NCBI GenBank assembly: GCA_963785755.1
Contig: CAWAXG010000013.1
Coordinates: 1-64,000 of the forward strand
Reading direction: 5' to 3'
Length of the DNA stretch: 64,000 nt
Source: JACCXG01 sp963785755
GTDB taxonomy: Bacteria; Acidobacteriota; Vicinamibacteria; Vicinamibacterales; 2-12-FULL-66-21
Shown here one piece after another: positions 29,915 to 39,873 of the stretch. Within the stretch, counting starts at the first letter, position 1, and every line of letters begins with the position of its first letter. The notes beneath the pieces were generated by a model. It was not told the DNA's origin, searched no databases, and saw nothing but the letters and a program-made list of their open reading frames with translations. The translations under genes and the position numbers were made by a program.

Positions 29915-30916
29915 TCAGATCCCCCAGCGCAGGGCCGGCGTCAGCACCGGGTCGTCCCACAGGGACAGCAACTCGTCGTCGGCCTGCAACAGGGTGATCG
30001 AGCAGCCGGACATGTCGAGGCTGGTGATGTAGTTGCCGACCAGGCGGCGGGCGATGGTGATCTGCCGGCTGCGCAGGTGCTGTTCCAGGTCGCCGTAGAC
30101 GAGATACAGCTCGATGAGGGGCGTGCCGCCCATGCCGTTGAGCATGGCAATGACGCGGTCGCCGGCGCGGAATGGCAGATCGGCCAGGATGGCCTCGGCC
30201 ATGTGCGCGACCGACTCGGCGGCGGGCATGAGAGCCATGCGGCGCCGGCCCGGTTCGCCATGGATGCCGACGCCCATCTCGATTTCGTCATCGCCCAGCA
30301 CGAAGTTGGGTTTGCCGGCGGCGGGCACGGTGCAGGGGCTCAAGGCCATGCCCATGGAACGAGCGCAGTCATTCACCCGGCGGGCCAGCGCCGCGACGCG
30401 GCCGAGATCGTAACCGCGGGCGGCGGCCGCGCCGCAGATTTTTTCGGCCAGCACGGTGGCGCCGACGCCGCGGCGTCCGGCGGTGTAAAGGCTGTCCTGG
30501 ACGGCGACGTCATCGGCAATCACGACCGCCTGCACCTCGATGCCGCGAGCCTGGCAAAGCTCGGCGGCCATTTCGAAATTCATGACGTCGCCGGTGTAGT
30601 TCTTGACGATGTGGAGGACGCCGGCTCCGCCATCGACAGCGGAGGTGGCCGCTTCCATCTGGTCGGGACTCGGGGAAGTGAAGACCTGGCCGGGACAGGC
30701 GGCATCGAGCATGCCCTGGCCTACAAAGCCGCCGTGCAGGGGTTCGTGACCGCTGCCGCCGCCCGAAATGATGCCCACCTTGCCGGTGACCGGGGCGTCC
30801 GCCCGAACCACGTACACGGGATCGAAGGAGACCTTGAGGATGTCGGAGTGCGCTGCGGCGAACCCAGCCAGCGAATCGCGCATCACATTCCCCGGGTCGT
30901 TGATCAGTTTCTTCAT
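29915..30916 (-). CDS. dhaK: Dihydroxyacetone kinase subunit K
   Basis: The substrate-binding subunit, 333 residues and closely similar to E. coli DhaK along its length (MKKLINDPGNV at the start, TPALRWG at the end). The substrate loop GGGSGHEPLHGG, the metal/substrate region VKNYTGDVMNFEMA, and the His that binds dihydroxyacetone covalently (GVGIHGEPG) are all present. It would phosphorylate dihydroxyacetone or a related short ketose in the cytoplasm with DhaL. First gene of a unit dhaK-dhaL-NHL-NHL; the two propeller genes downstream are an unusual pairing. Confidence 0.9.
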   Translation of the reverse strand: MKKLINDPGNVMRDSLAGFAAAHSDILKVSFDPVYVVRADAPVTGKVGIISGGGSGHEPLHGGFVGQGMLDAACPGQVFTSPSPDQMEAATSAVDGGAGVLHIVKNYTGDVMNFEMAAELCQARGIEVQAVVIADDVAVQDSLYTAGRRGVGATVLAEKICGAAAARGYDLGRVAALARRVNDCARSMGMALSPCTVPAAGKPNFVLGDDEIEMGVGIHGEPGRRRMALMPAAESVAHMAEAILADLPFRAGDRVIAMLNGMGGTPLIELYLVYGDLEQHLRSRQITIARRLVGNYITSLDMSGCSITLLQADDELLSLWDDPVLTPALRWGI

Positions 30917-30940
30917 GTGCGTTTCACCAAAAAAAGCGGA

Positions 30941-31145
30941 TCATCTCGCCAGATCGATCAGAACGATATCCGAGTTCTCCCGCAAGCGATCGAACACGAT
31001 CCCCTTGCCATCCGGAGTGATGTCGAACGTGCGCATCGCGGCGCCACCGCTGAGACGAGTGAGCGCCCTGGATGCCTTCGTGTTCAGGTCGAGCAGCCAG
31101 AAGTCCTGTGATGGCAGAAAGCCCTGCATGTACAGGAGATCGGCC
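30941..31145 (-). pseudogene. 3' fragment of a PD40-repeat regulator or kinase
   Basis: The frame reads LLYMQGFLPSQDFWLLDLNT, ALTRLSGGAAMRTFDITPDG and IVFDRLRENSDIVLIDL to TGA at 30,941. This is the typical last blade of PD40-containing kinases or winged-helix proteins in Acidobacteriota. Homology stops at about 31,145 and no start or upstream part is present. The 150 bp between here and the hypX start has no recognisable coding content. Confidence 0.6.
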
Positions 31146-31289
31146 GAAATCATACCCCCGCTCGTCGATTGGCAGGGTTGCGTGCGCGTTGTCCGGTTTT
31201 TTCCCTCGCCAGCGCGATCAGATGCAGGGACTGTCTGTCCGGTTCCGAAGCCTTTTTCCGTAATCGTCTGGTGGAGGAAATGACGCGAC

Positions 31290-33059
31290 ATGCGCATCCT
31301 GTTCGTTACGACAGCACATAACAGCCTCAGCCAGCGGCTGCAGGTCGAGTTGACCGACCGCGGCCACGGCGTCGCGATTCACCTGGCGACCGGCGACGAG
31401 GCGATGACGAATGCCGTGAAGGAGCATCGACCAGACCTCATTGTCGCGCCGATGCTGAAGCGGGCGATCCCCCGCGAGATTTGGGACCACCACACCTGCC
31501 TCATCGTGCATCCGGGAATCAAGGGCGATCGCGGTCCCTCGTCGCTCGATTGGGCGATCGAACGGGATGAAGAGTGCTGGGGCGTGACGGTCCTCCAGGC
31601 CGACGACGGCCTGGACACCGGGCCCATCTGGGCGACCGAGGAGTTCGACATGTCACCCAGGCCGCTGCCGAAGAGCAGCCTGTACCGAGGCGCGGTGACC
31701 GAGGCCGCCGTGCGCGCAGTGCTCACCGCCATCGAGCGGCTCCAGCGCCGCGACGACGTCCCCGAGACCCTGGACTACTCTCGACCCGACGTGAGGGGTA
31801 CGCTGCGTCCGCCGATGAAGCAAGCCGACCGCGCCATCGACTGGTCTCGGGATTCGACGGCCCACATCGCCCGCAAAGTCCGTGCGGCGGACAGCAGCCC
31901 TGGCGTTCTAGACGGCAGCCTCTTCGGCGAGGAGTTCTATCTCTACGGCGCTCACGAGGAGGACCGACTCGAGGGATCGCCGGGCGCCGTCCTGGCTCAT
32001 CGAGCTGGAGCGGTCTGCATAGGCACGGTCGATGGAGCCATCTGGCTGAGCCACTTGAAGGCCAGGAACCACGGCCCATTCGCGAACATCAAGCTGCCAG
32101 CCACTCAGGTGCTGGGCGCGCGCCTGACCGGTGTGCCCGAGCGACCAATCGCGCTCACTGACTCCAACGACTACCGCACCTACCGAGAGATCGTCTACTG
32201 GGAGCGGCGGGATGTCGGATATCTCGCCTTCGACTTCTACAACGGTGCGATGAGCACTGAGCAATGCCATCGCCTCCGCAAGGCCTACCGTCATGCCTTT
32301 GCGCAGTCCACCAAGGTCATTGTGCTGATGGGTGGCCGCTCCTTCTTCTCAAATGGCATCCACCTGAACGTGATCGAGGCGGCCCGCGATTCGGCGGCAG
32401 AGTCCTGGGCCAATATCCATGCGATCAACGACCTCGTGCGCGACATCATCGAGACGCCGTCACGCCTCGTGATCGCGGCCCTGCGTGGCAACGCGGGGGC
32501 GGGCGGGGCGATGATGGCGCTCGCCAGCGATCGCGTCTTCGCGCGGGACGGTGTAGTCCTGAACCCACACTACAGCGGGATGGGCGGGCTCTTCGGGTCG
32601 GAGTACTGGACCTACACCCTGCCGCGGCGCGTCGGCGCGCGAACGTCGCTGGAGCTGACCGAGGGCCGGCTCACGATCAGCGCACGTTATGCCAGGGACC
32701 TCGGGTTTCTGGACGACTGTTTCGGTAACGACATCGTCGAGTTCGAAGCGGAGACGGTACGGCGGGCCGAGGAGCTCGCCCGGCACCCGGACTTCCGGCA
32801 CCTCCTCGAGTCCAAGCGCGAGCGGAGGATCGCCGACGAACGCCGAAAGCCGTTGGCCGCCTACAGGGTCGAGGAGCTGTCGCAGATGTCTCGGAGCTTC
32901 TTCGGGCCCAGTCCCGCCTATCACGAGGCGCGGCACCGGTTCGTCCACAAAGGAGCCCCGGCGGCGGTGCTGCAAGGCCTGGGAAGACGGCTGCCGATAT
33001 CCGACCCTGTCGGTGGCGAGGGTGGCCTCCGACACTGCGATTCCGAGCCTCCGCTGTAG
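31290..33059 (+). CDS. hypX: HypX/HoxX-like hydrogenase maturation protein
   Basis: About 589 residues in one intact frame. The N-terminal half is a formyltransferase-like domain with the family signature HPGIKGDRGPSSLDW at residues 74-88 and DDGLDTGPIW. The C-terminal half is crotonase-like with GGRSFFSNGIHLNVIEA, ALRGNAGAGGAMMALASD and NPHYSGMGGLFGSEYWTY. HypX supplies the CO ligand of the NiFe active site from a formyl-tetrahydrofolate/formyl-CoA intermediate in aerobic hydrogen oxidisers. No hydrogenase structural or hyp genes occur in the window. The last 25 residues (after FVHKGAPAAV) look unlike the family and may be read-through into a junction. It is flanked on both sides by gene fragments of opposite strand. 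Confidence 0.85.
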   Translation: MRILFVTTAHNSLSQRLQVELTDRGHGVAIHLATGDEAMTNAVKEHRPDLIVAPMLKRAIPREIWDHHTCLIVHPGIKGDRGPSSLDWAIERDEECWGVTVLQADDGLDTGPIWATEEFDMSPRPLPKSSLYRGAVTEAAVRAVLTAIERLQRRDDVPETLDYSRPDVRGTLRPPMKQADRAIDWSRDSTAHIARKVRAADSSPGVLDGSLFGEEFYLYGAHEEDRLEGSPGAVLAHRAGAVCIGTVDGAIWLSHLKARNHGPFANIKLPATQVLGARLTGVPERPIALTDSNDYRTYREIVYWERRDVGYLAFDFYNGAMSTEQCHRLRKAYRHAFAQSTKVIVLMGGRSFFSNGIHLNVIEAARDSAAESWANIHAINDLVRDIIETPSRLVIAALRGNAGAGGAMMALASDRVFARDGVVLNPHYSGMGGLFGSEYWTYTLPRRVGARTSLELTEGRLTISARYARDLGFLDDCFGNDIVEFEAETVRRAEELARHPDFRHLLESKRERRIADERRKPLAAYRVEELSQMSRSFFGPSPAYHEARHRFVHKGAPAAVLQGLGRRLPISDPVGGEGGLRHCDSEPPL

Positions 33060-33065
33060 ATCGTG

Positions 33066-33178
33066 ATCGGCTCGGCGAGGCGGATTCGGCGATCCGACTT
33101 TCGCAGCTCGCCGGTCAGCAGGTCGAAATGGAATTGACCGAACGTGACGTGTCGAGAGGTATCGAAGAGCTGCCTCAA
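33066..33178 (-). pseudogene. 5' fragment of a CadC-like winged-helix regulator
   Basis: From ATG 33,178 the frame reads RHVTFGQFHFDLLTGELRKS and RRIRLAEP, the first 37 residues of a Trans_reg_C winged helix. It then loses homology at about 33,069, where it meets the end of hypX. Same strand as the PD40 tail on the other side of hypX. Confidence 0.6.
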
Positions 33179-33227
33179 CGCCGCTCTACGCCTACTACGG
33201 TTCGCGGGCTGCGCGAAGGATGGCCTG

Positions 33228-34186
33228 CTACCGCGCGCTTTTCGCTGGCGTGATCACGATGTTGCGGTAGTCCACGGGACCGTGATCGCCCTGGATCAGC
33301 AGGGGCCCGGGGTCCGCTTCGGCGCTGTCGAGCGCGCCGCCGGTAATGCCTGGAATCTCCCGGTTGCAGATGACGGCGGTGCCGTTCAGCTCGTACGTGA
33401 TCATCCGGCCAACGAGCGTGATATCCATCGATTGCCACTCGCCGGCAGCTCTGCGCCGCGTTCTCGCTCGGCGCAATGAAACCGTAGACTCCGCCGAGAT
33501 GATGTGACGATGGCTCGAGGCCGGCGGCATCGTCGATCTGGAGCTCGTAGCGGCCCCGCAGGTACACGCCGCTGTTCGACTCCTTTCGGCACGCGGAACT
33601 CCATGTGCAGCTTGAAGTCGTCGAATTTCTGAACCGTGACGAGGTTGGCGCCGGTCTTCGCGTTCTGCAGGATGCCGCCAACCGCGCTCCATTGGTTGTC
33701 GCGCCGCCCGGCCGGCTGCCACCCGTCGAGCGATTTGCCGTTGAAGAGCGTGATGGGTGCGCCCCAGGCCGGTTTTCCGGCCCGCCGCAGCGACGGTGCC
33801 CGCGTGCCGGACCACGCCACCTTCTGGCCGTCACCCATCGTCATCGAACCCGTGAGGCGATCGCCCTCGATTCGTCCCTCGAACGTGATGTCGTTGGGAT
33901 TGCTATCCCACTGAGGCGGGATGGCGAAGCGGAACGTGCCGTCGGTGAATTCGATCTTGGCGATCGGCCGCGCGCTGCCGCCGGATCCCACGAATTGTCC
34001 GACCAGTGTGGCGGTGCCGGACCGTTCCACCTCGAGCCACGATGGCGACGTCTGGGTGCCGCGCTCGACGACGAGATCCCATCGGCCCAGCAGCGCGTCG
34101 GATGCGGCTCGCGACTGTGCGAGCGGTCCCGAGTACCCCGCAGCCGCGAGCATCAACACTGCACCGATTGTGACGCGAGCAATCAT
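33228..34186 (-). CDS. Exported DUF1080 (3-keto-disaccharide hydrolase-type) protein (frameshifted)
   Basis: ATG at 34,186 with GAGGAGGAATC upstream and a signal peptide (ARVTIGAVLMLAAAGYSGPLAQ). A lipocalin-like first domain (LLGRWDLVVERG) is followed by a DUF1080 jelly roll: ITLFNGKSLDGW, KLHMEFRVP, NSGVYLRGRYELQI, WQSMDITLVGRMITYELNG and LLIQGDHGPVDYRNIVI. Two frame changes, near 33,600 and 33,460, are needed. The family includes hydrolases of 3-keto-glycosides, though many members are untested. About 318 residues. Confidence 0.75.
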
Positions 34187-34298
34187 GATTCCTCCTCGAG
34201 CCCACTTCTGCATACGTGGGTGCATCCTACAATGACTCGCGGCCTGCCGCGCCTCTGATCTACCATCTTCACTTGGAAGGCGGGACGGATATTTTTCA

Positions 34299-34408
34299 AC
34301 AGGGAGGACGGGAGGAAACGCTTCTCAAGAAAACAAATCCTTCTGCAAAGAATTCTTCCCAAAGAACTCTTCCCGAAAGAATTCCTCCCGTCCTCCCGTC
34401 CTCCCTGT
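34299..34408. repeat. Intergenic palindrome with internal 15-bp direct repeats
   Basis: ACAGGGAGGACGGGAGGAA (34,299-34,317) is inverted at 34,382-34,408, where the CGTCCTCC unit is present twice. Between the arms, AAAGAATTCTTCCC, AAAGAACTCTTCCCG and AAAGAATTCCTCCCG are tandem repeats. It is far more A/T-rich than its surroundings and lies between two divergent genes. It looks like a small non-coding repeat element or a structured 5' leader for the gene at 34,468. Confidence 0.5.
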
Positions 34409-34467
34409 AAAACAAAACTCTCCCGTAAGGACATTATCGTTCTCGGCCAGAAAGGATCCGATCGTCC

Positions 34468-35750
34468 ATGCATGCAGCCATCCTCCTGCTTTCACTGATG
34501 CTGCCCGCAACCGCGCAACCCGCGGTGGAGCTGAAGGCGGGCATCGGGCGCGTGGAGATTACGCCGTCCGGCCTATGGGTATGTACGGCTACGCGAATCG
34601 GAAATGCGGTCCGGCCAATGGCACGCACGATCCACTCTTCGCGAAGGTCCTCGTCCTGGAGGCGGGCGATTCGCGAATGGCGCTGGTGACGACGGATCTT
34701 GGCAGTTTCGTATCGGAGAATCTTCGTCGTGACGTCGCGTCGAAGCTGAAGATTCCGGTGCTGCTGCTTTCGGCGTCGCACACGCACTCGGCGCCGGCAT
34801 TTCTGCCGTTTGGCAGCGCGCCGGCAACAGACGATCAGTCGAAGGCGTATCTCGCCGAGATCGAGGGCAAGATCTTTCGCGCCATCGAGGAAGCCTCCCG
34901 CTCGATGTTTCCGGCACGGCTCGGGATCGCCAAGGGTTCCATGCAGCTTGGCTACAACCGGCTGCTGCTGAGGGAAGACGGCCGCGCCCGCGCGGTCTTC
35001 GACAATCTCGAGCGGATCCCGTACGGTCCCGTGGACCCCGAATTCGTGTTGCTCCGTGTGGAGGACACGAAGGGACAAGCGAAGGCACTGCTCGTTCACT
35101 ACGCGGCGCACGCCGTCGTCCTCGGCCCGACGAGCTGTAAGTATTCGGCCGACTATCCGGGTGTGCTCCAGTCAGCGGTGGAGCGGGAGCTCAAAGGCAC
35201 GCAAGTCATGTTCGTCCAGGGAGGCGCAGGGGACATCAATCCTCTGTTTCAGGGCCGCTCAGGCACGGAAGAACAGGATTTCGCGGTCATGGAGAAGATG
35301 GGGCAGCTGCTGGCAGCCGAAGTGCTCCGTGTCTACAAAACGGTCAAGCCTCTTGCACCGGTGACGGATCCTATTCGCGTGCGCAGCGAAGTGCTGACGT
35401 TTCCCGAACGGTGGGAGAAGGACAAGACGATGGAGGTGGGGATCACGACCATCCTTCTCGGACGTGAGCTCGCCATCGCGACGATCCCCGGGGAGCCGTT
35501 TCACAAGCTGCAGAAGACCTGGAAGGAACTGGCAGACGTTCCGTATCCGCTCTTTTATGGCTACACGTGGAGCGCGGGCGGGACGTGGGCCGGCTACATT
35601 CCGGATCTGCATTCAGCCGCATACGGCGGCTACGGCGCGGATGCCAGCACACGCATCGAGGTCGGCGCGGGAGAGAAGATCATGCTGCGCCATCTGACGA
35701 CCCTCTACGATCTCCTGGGCATGTGGAAGGAGAAGCCGGGCCGGCCCTGA
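34468..35750 (+). CDS. Neutral/alkaline ceramidase-like secreted hydrolase (one frameshift)
   Basis: ATG at 34,468 opens a signal peptide (ILLLSLMLPATAQPA) and AGIGRVEITPSG. A frame change near 34,570 leads to PMGMYGYANR. The long second frame has the zinc-site pattern of PF04734: SHTHSAPAF, VHYAAHAVVLGP and QGGAGDINP. Length about 427 residues, shorter than full ceramidases (about 650), so only the N-terminal catalytic domain is present. Many bacterial members of this size are not ceramidases; an amide or ester hydrolase acting outside the cell is the safest reading. Confidence 0.75.
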
Positions 35751-35779
35751 CGCTCAGTTCGCGGTTTGGTCCACTCGCT

Positions 35780-38700
35780 TCACGGGGCCGGCGCGGGCAC
35801 GTCCAGCCCCGCTTTGCGCAACCCGTCGATCAGGCGCTCGACGTACTCCAGCTCCCACCACTTCTCCAGGTCGCTTCGTAAGGTAGCCGCGAGGTTCGGC
35901 CGCACCTTGAGCAACTCCCGCAGGGCTTTTTCGGCCGCGTCACGCTGGCCGAGCTGTCCGCAGGCGGCGGCCGTTGCCACGTGCAGACCCCAGTGGCCCG
36001 GCAGATTGACCTTGAGCGCGCATTGGAGCGCGCCGCGGTCGTCGCCCTGGCGGTACGCGTTGTAGTAGTCGGCGTACCAGTACCATCCGGGATGATTGGG
36101 ATTGAGCTGCTTGGCGCGTCCCGCCAGCGTCAGACCGCGATCCGAGTCGCCCGCATAGGTCAGCAGCTCGCCGAGAAACGCGATGGAGTTGCCGTCCATC
36201 GGATTGAGTGCGGCAGCCCGCTCCGCCACGTTCCGAAAGCCCTCGAATTCCTTCTGGAAGAAGAGCGCCTGGGCAAGGCTGAAGGAGGCCAGTGGACTGG
36301 AGGGTGCGGCCTCGACGGCGCGCCGCGCGGCGGCTGACCCGCTCGTCAGAGAATCCGCCTGAAGGTTGAACCCTTGTCCGTAGTCCTGGAGGCACAGCAA
36401 CGCCAGCATCGCCCAGGCATCGGCATAGTCCGGCGCCCTGCGCACCGCCAGCTCCAGGCCGGACCGCGCAACGCCGAGTTCCTCGGGAGTGACCCGTTCC
36501 AAGTAGCCGAAGCTGCGCAGCACCGCCTCGTAAGGGCTCAACTGTTCGGGGGTGCGGCTGCGCACAGCCTCACTCATGCTTCGGGGCAGAATCCCGTTCA
36601 TGCCCGCGACCATCGAAACAATCCGCGGAACCAGGTCGTCCTGCAGCTCGAAGACCGTCTCCGGGCTGAAGGGGCGCTCATAGCTCTCGGCCCAGAGATG
36701 CGCACCGGAGACCGCGTCCACGAGCTGCACGGCGAGGCGCAGCTTGCCTCCCGCGTGACGCAGATTGCCTTCCATCACGTAGCGAGCGCCCAGTTCCTTG
36801 CCCGCAGCGCGGACATCGACCGCTTCATTCACGTACCGCGACGTCGAGCTGCGCGCGATCACCCTGAGGTAGGAGAAGCGCGAGAGGCCGGTGACGATGT
36901 CCTCGGAGAGCCCGTCTGCCAACGCCGTGAGATCCGCGTTGCCGCCGCTGTACTTGAATGGCAGCACCGCGACCCAGAAACCGTCCTCGGCGCGCGCGAC
37001 GCCTGAATCGGCCGCGGCTGAACGAGCGCGGTCGGGCGTAACGGCGGCGGATCCCTTCTCGGCGGCAATCTCCAGGCCCGCCTTGCGGAGACCGTCGATG
37101 AGGTGCGCGACGAGTTCCGGGGGATACCACCTGGCGAGGTCGTCGCGCCCGGTAAGGGCGAAGTCGGGCCTCAGGACGAGCAGCTCTCGCAGGGCGCCGC
37201 CGGCCGCCTCGAGTTCCCCGAGCTGCCCGTAAGCCGCGGCGAGCACGACGTGCGAATAGTAGAAGTGCGGCAGGTTGATCTTGAGCGCGACGCCGAGCGC
37301 CGTGGTGAAGTCGCCCTGGCGATATGCGTTGTAGAAGAGCGGAAACCAGTACCATCCGGGATGGCGCGGATTGAGCTCGGCGGCCCGCTCCACCATCGCG
37401 CAGCCCCGCTTCCAGTCGCCCGTATACGCCATCAATCGACCCATCAAGGCAAGCGTACCGCCGTCCATCGGGTTGAGCGCGAGGGCCTGCTCCGCCGCAG
37501 TCCGGAAGGCCTGGAACTCCTTGCGGAAGAACCGCACCTGTGCCAGCGCGATGTGTGCAAGGGCATTCGAAGGCGCGGCATCGGCCGCACGCCGCGCCGC
37601 CTCGAGTCCGCGGCCGAGGGGATCGGGCTTGAGGTTGAACCCATTGGCGTACTCTTCGGAACAAATGATCGAGAGCACGGCCCATCCGTCGGCATAACCC
37701 GGCGCGAGCTGGACCGCAACGCTCCAGGTCCGCCCGCGTCCTGGCATGTTCTTCAGAGGTGCGACGCTCGTGGTATCCAAAGCTGCGCAACACCGCCTCG
37801 TACGGGCTGATCTGGTCGGTCTCTTTGTTCCGGAGCGCTTCGCTCATGCTGTGAGGCAGAACGCCGTACCAGTCAGCGACCGTGGAAACGATCCGGGGGA
37901 CGACGTCATCCTGCAGGGCAAATACGTCTTCCGCCGCCAAGGGACGATCGTAGGCGTCCGCCCAGAGATGACCACCGGAAACCGCGTCCACGAGCTGCAC
38001 CGCGATGCGCAGCCGGGACCCTGCGTGGCGAAGGCTCCCTTCCATCACGTAGCGCGCGCCCAGTTCCCTGCCCGCAGCGCGGACATCAACTGCCTCATTC
38101 ACGTACCGCGACGTCGAGCTGCGCGCGATCACCTTCAGGTAGGAGAAACGCGACAGGCCGGTCACGACGTCCTCTGAAAGCCCCTCTGCCAGAGCCGTGA
38201 GATCTGCGTTGCCGCCGCTGTACTTGAATGGCAGCACGGCGACCCAGAAACCTTCTGCGCTGATCGGCTGGGCGTTGTCTCGGGCGCTGCTCGTACCGGT
38301 CTGCGACGACTGCTCCAGGAGGCTGAAGGCGATGTCCCTGGCCGACTGGAACCGCTGCTCCCGGTCCTTCTCCAGGCAATGCTTGACGATGCGGTCGAGG
38401 GCCGGCGAGATGTTCCGCCCCGACTCCGACAGCTCCGATGGCTCGTCTCGCATGATCGCCGCCATCGTCTCGGCATTCGTGTCTCGCTTGAACGCCCTCT
38501 TCCCCGAGAGCAGCTCGTAGAGGATCGTTCCGAACGAGAAGATGTCCGAGCGGTGGTCGACCGGCAATCCCTTCACCTGCTCGGGCGACATGTAGCCCGC
38601 GGTGCCCATGATCGTCCCCGGCTCCGTGTGGCCCGAGACGGTTGGCATGCTCATGTCCCTGCCTGGAGGCACGGTCTCGACTCGCTTCGACAGGCCGAAA

Positions 38701-39149
38701 TCGAGGATCTTCAGGTGGCCGTCCCTGCTGACGAAGAGATTCTCGGGCTTCAGGTCGCGATGGACGATGCCCTTCCCGTGCGCGGCGGAGAGACCCCTGG
38801 CCACCTGGAGCGCGTAGTCCACGGCCTGCTTCTGGGAGATCGGTCCGGCGTCGAGCTTCCCGCGCAACGTCTCGCCCTCGAGGAGCTCCATCACGGCGTA
38901 GGAGATTCCTCCCTGCGCGCCGAAGTCGAAGATCGACAGGATGTTTGGATGAGAGAGCGCCGCGACTGCCTTCGCCTCGCGCTCGAAGCGGGCCAGCATG
39001 TCGGGATCGGCCGCGATGGACTGAGGGAGGACCTTGATCGCCACATCCCGGTCAAGCTTCTGATCCCGCGCGCGGTAGACCTCTCCCATTCCGCCTTCGC
39101 CAAGTTTCGCGATGACTTCATAGGCTCCGAGTCTCGTGCCTATTTCCAT
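35780..39149 (-). CDS. Serine/threonine kinase with two tandem FlgO/TPR modules (one frameshift)
   Basis: ATG at 39,149 (MEIGTRLGAYEVIAKLGEGG) starts a complete kinase: GEGGMGEVY, VAIKVL, HRDLKPENLF and LDFGLSKR. It is followed without an obvious membrane helix by a module that occurs twice. Each copy begins GFWVAVLPFKYSGGNADLTA, continues IARSSTSRYVNEAVDVRAAG, then SPYEAVLRSFGY and TPR units with HPGWYWF or HPGWYWY. The first module spans about 38,250-37,040 and the second about 36,980-35,790. The frame changes near 37,690 inside the first module. Total about 1,120 residues. Probably a cytosolic or surface-tethered signalling kinase; the duplication is the notable feature. Confidence 0.85.
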
Positions 39150-39256
39150 CGCGATTCCTTGGCTCCGGCCCGCCTCCGCTCGGCCCCGATTCGAACCGAG
39201 CTCTGGCGCGGACCTCGTCGTAGCTCGCGTTGCTCTCTGACGCGAGCGGAGGCGGG

Positions 39257-39322
39257 TCCGCCCGCGCCCAGAGGCGCGAGGATCTCGTATGTGCCGAGGC
39301 GGGTCCCGGCGGAAATCGTCAT
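39257..39322 (-). pseudogene. 5' remnant of another Ser/Thr kinase gene
   Basis: From ATG 39,322 the sequence encodes TISAGTRLGTYEILAPLGAG, the first 22 residues of a kinase up to the glycine loop, and then diverges. It lies on the same strand directly upstream of the intact kinase and is probably a leftover of a tandem kinase gene. Confidence 0.55.
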
Positions 39323-39873
39323 CGGGACGAGGGCGACGAGGCAGATTGTGAGGGGCAACGCGTCGTAGCTTATACGATACGGGCGCGTTCTCTGAACGGT
39401 GCCGGCCCTCGATCGGGGCATCGCGTCCGCCCTTCCCCTCCCCCATACGGGCGCCTTCACGTCGAAACGGAGGAACGCCGCATCGACGGCGATCCGGTCT
39501 TCATCGATCGTGCCCGGTTTGAAGCTGGTTTTCGTCCATCGCGTCGACACGTACGAAAGTGAAGACTGCGACCCTTGACACTCCAACAGCGCGCCTGCTA
39601 TACGCTCGTGACATACACGTCGACCTGTTCGACCACACATGGAACAGGCGTCGACCCTCGGGCCTCGTTTCCTTTCACGCTGGGGTTGCCGCAACGATGG
39701 CCAGCCACTCAGCGATCGCATCATCGGCGGTGACACACGGCAATCCTGCCCGGATTGCTCGTGAGCCGATGCCTCTCACACAGCAGGACGATGAACCAGA
39801 CGGGACTGCAGAGCAGTGCGGTGCAGCGCTGACGCGGCAGCAGCGCCAGTAACCCGCCGATCGGGAGGTCGAC
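39323..39873. other. Intergenic region between divergent kinase and glycosidase genes
   Basis: About 550 bp without a supported gene. It holds a good sigma70-type promoter on the plus strand (39,575-39,604) and, on the minus strand near 39,360-39,385, an A/T-rich TATAAG-containing segment that could serve the kinase gene. Short open frames here show no codon structure or homology that I recognise. Confidence 0.4.
39575..39604 (+). promoter_or_regulatory. Sigma70-like promoter
   Basis: TTGACA (39,575-39,580), an 18-bp spacer, then TATACG (39,599-39,604). It points toward the Tat-exported glycosidase-like gene 270 bp downstream and could start the glycosidase-receptor-dehydrogenase unit. Confidence 0.45.

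Noticed and set aside
31290..33059. ArnA-type or methionyl-tRNA formyltransferase
   Set aside because: The fused crotonase half and the signatures GIKGDRGPSSLDW and NPHYSGMGGLFGSEYW are specific to HypX.
34299..34408. CRISPR array
   Set aside because: The repeats are contiguous 15-mers without spacers, and no cas gene is present.
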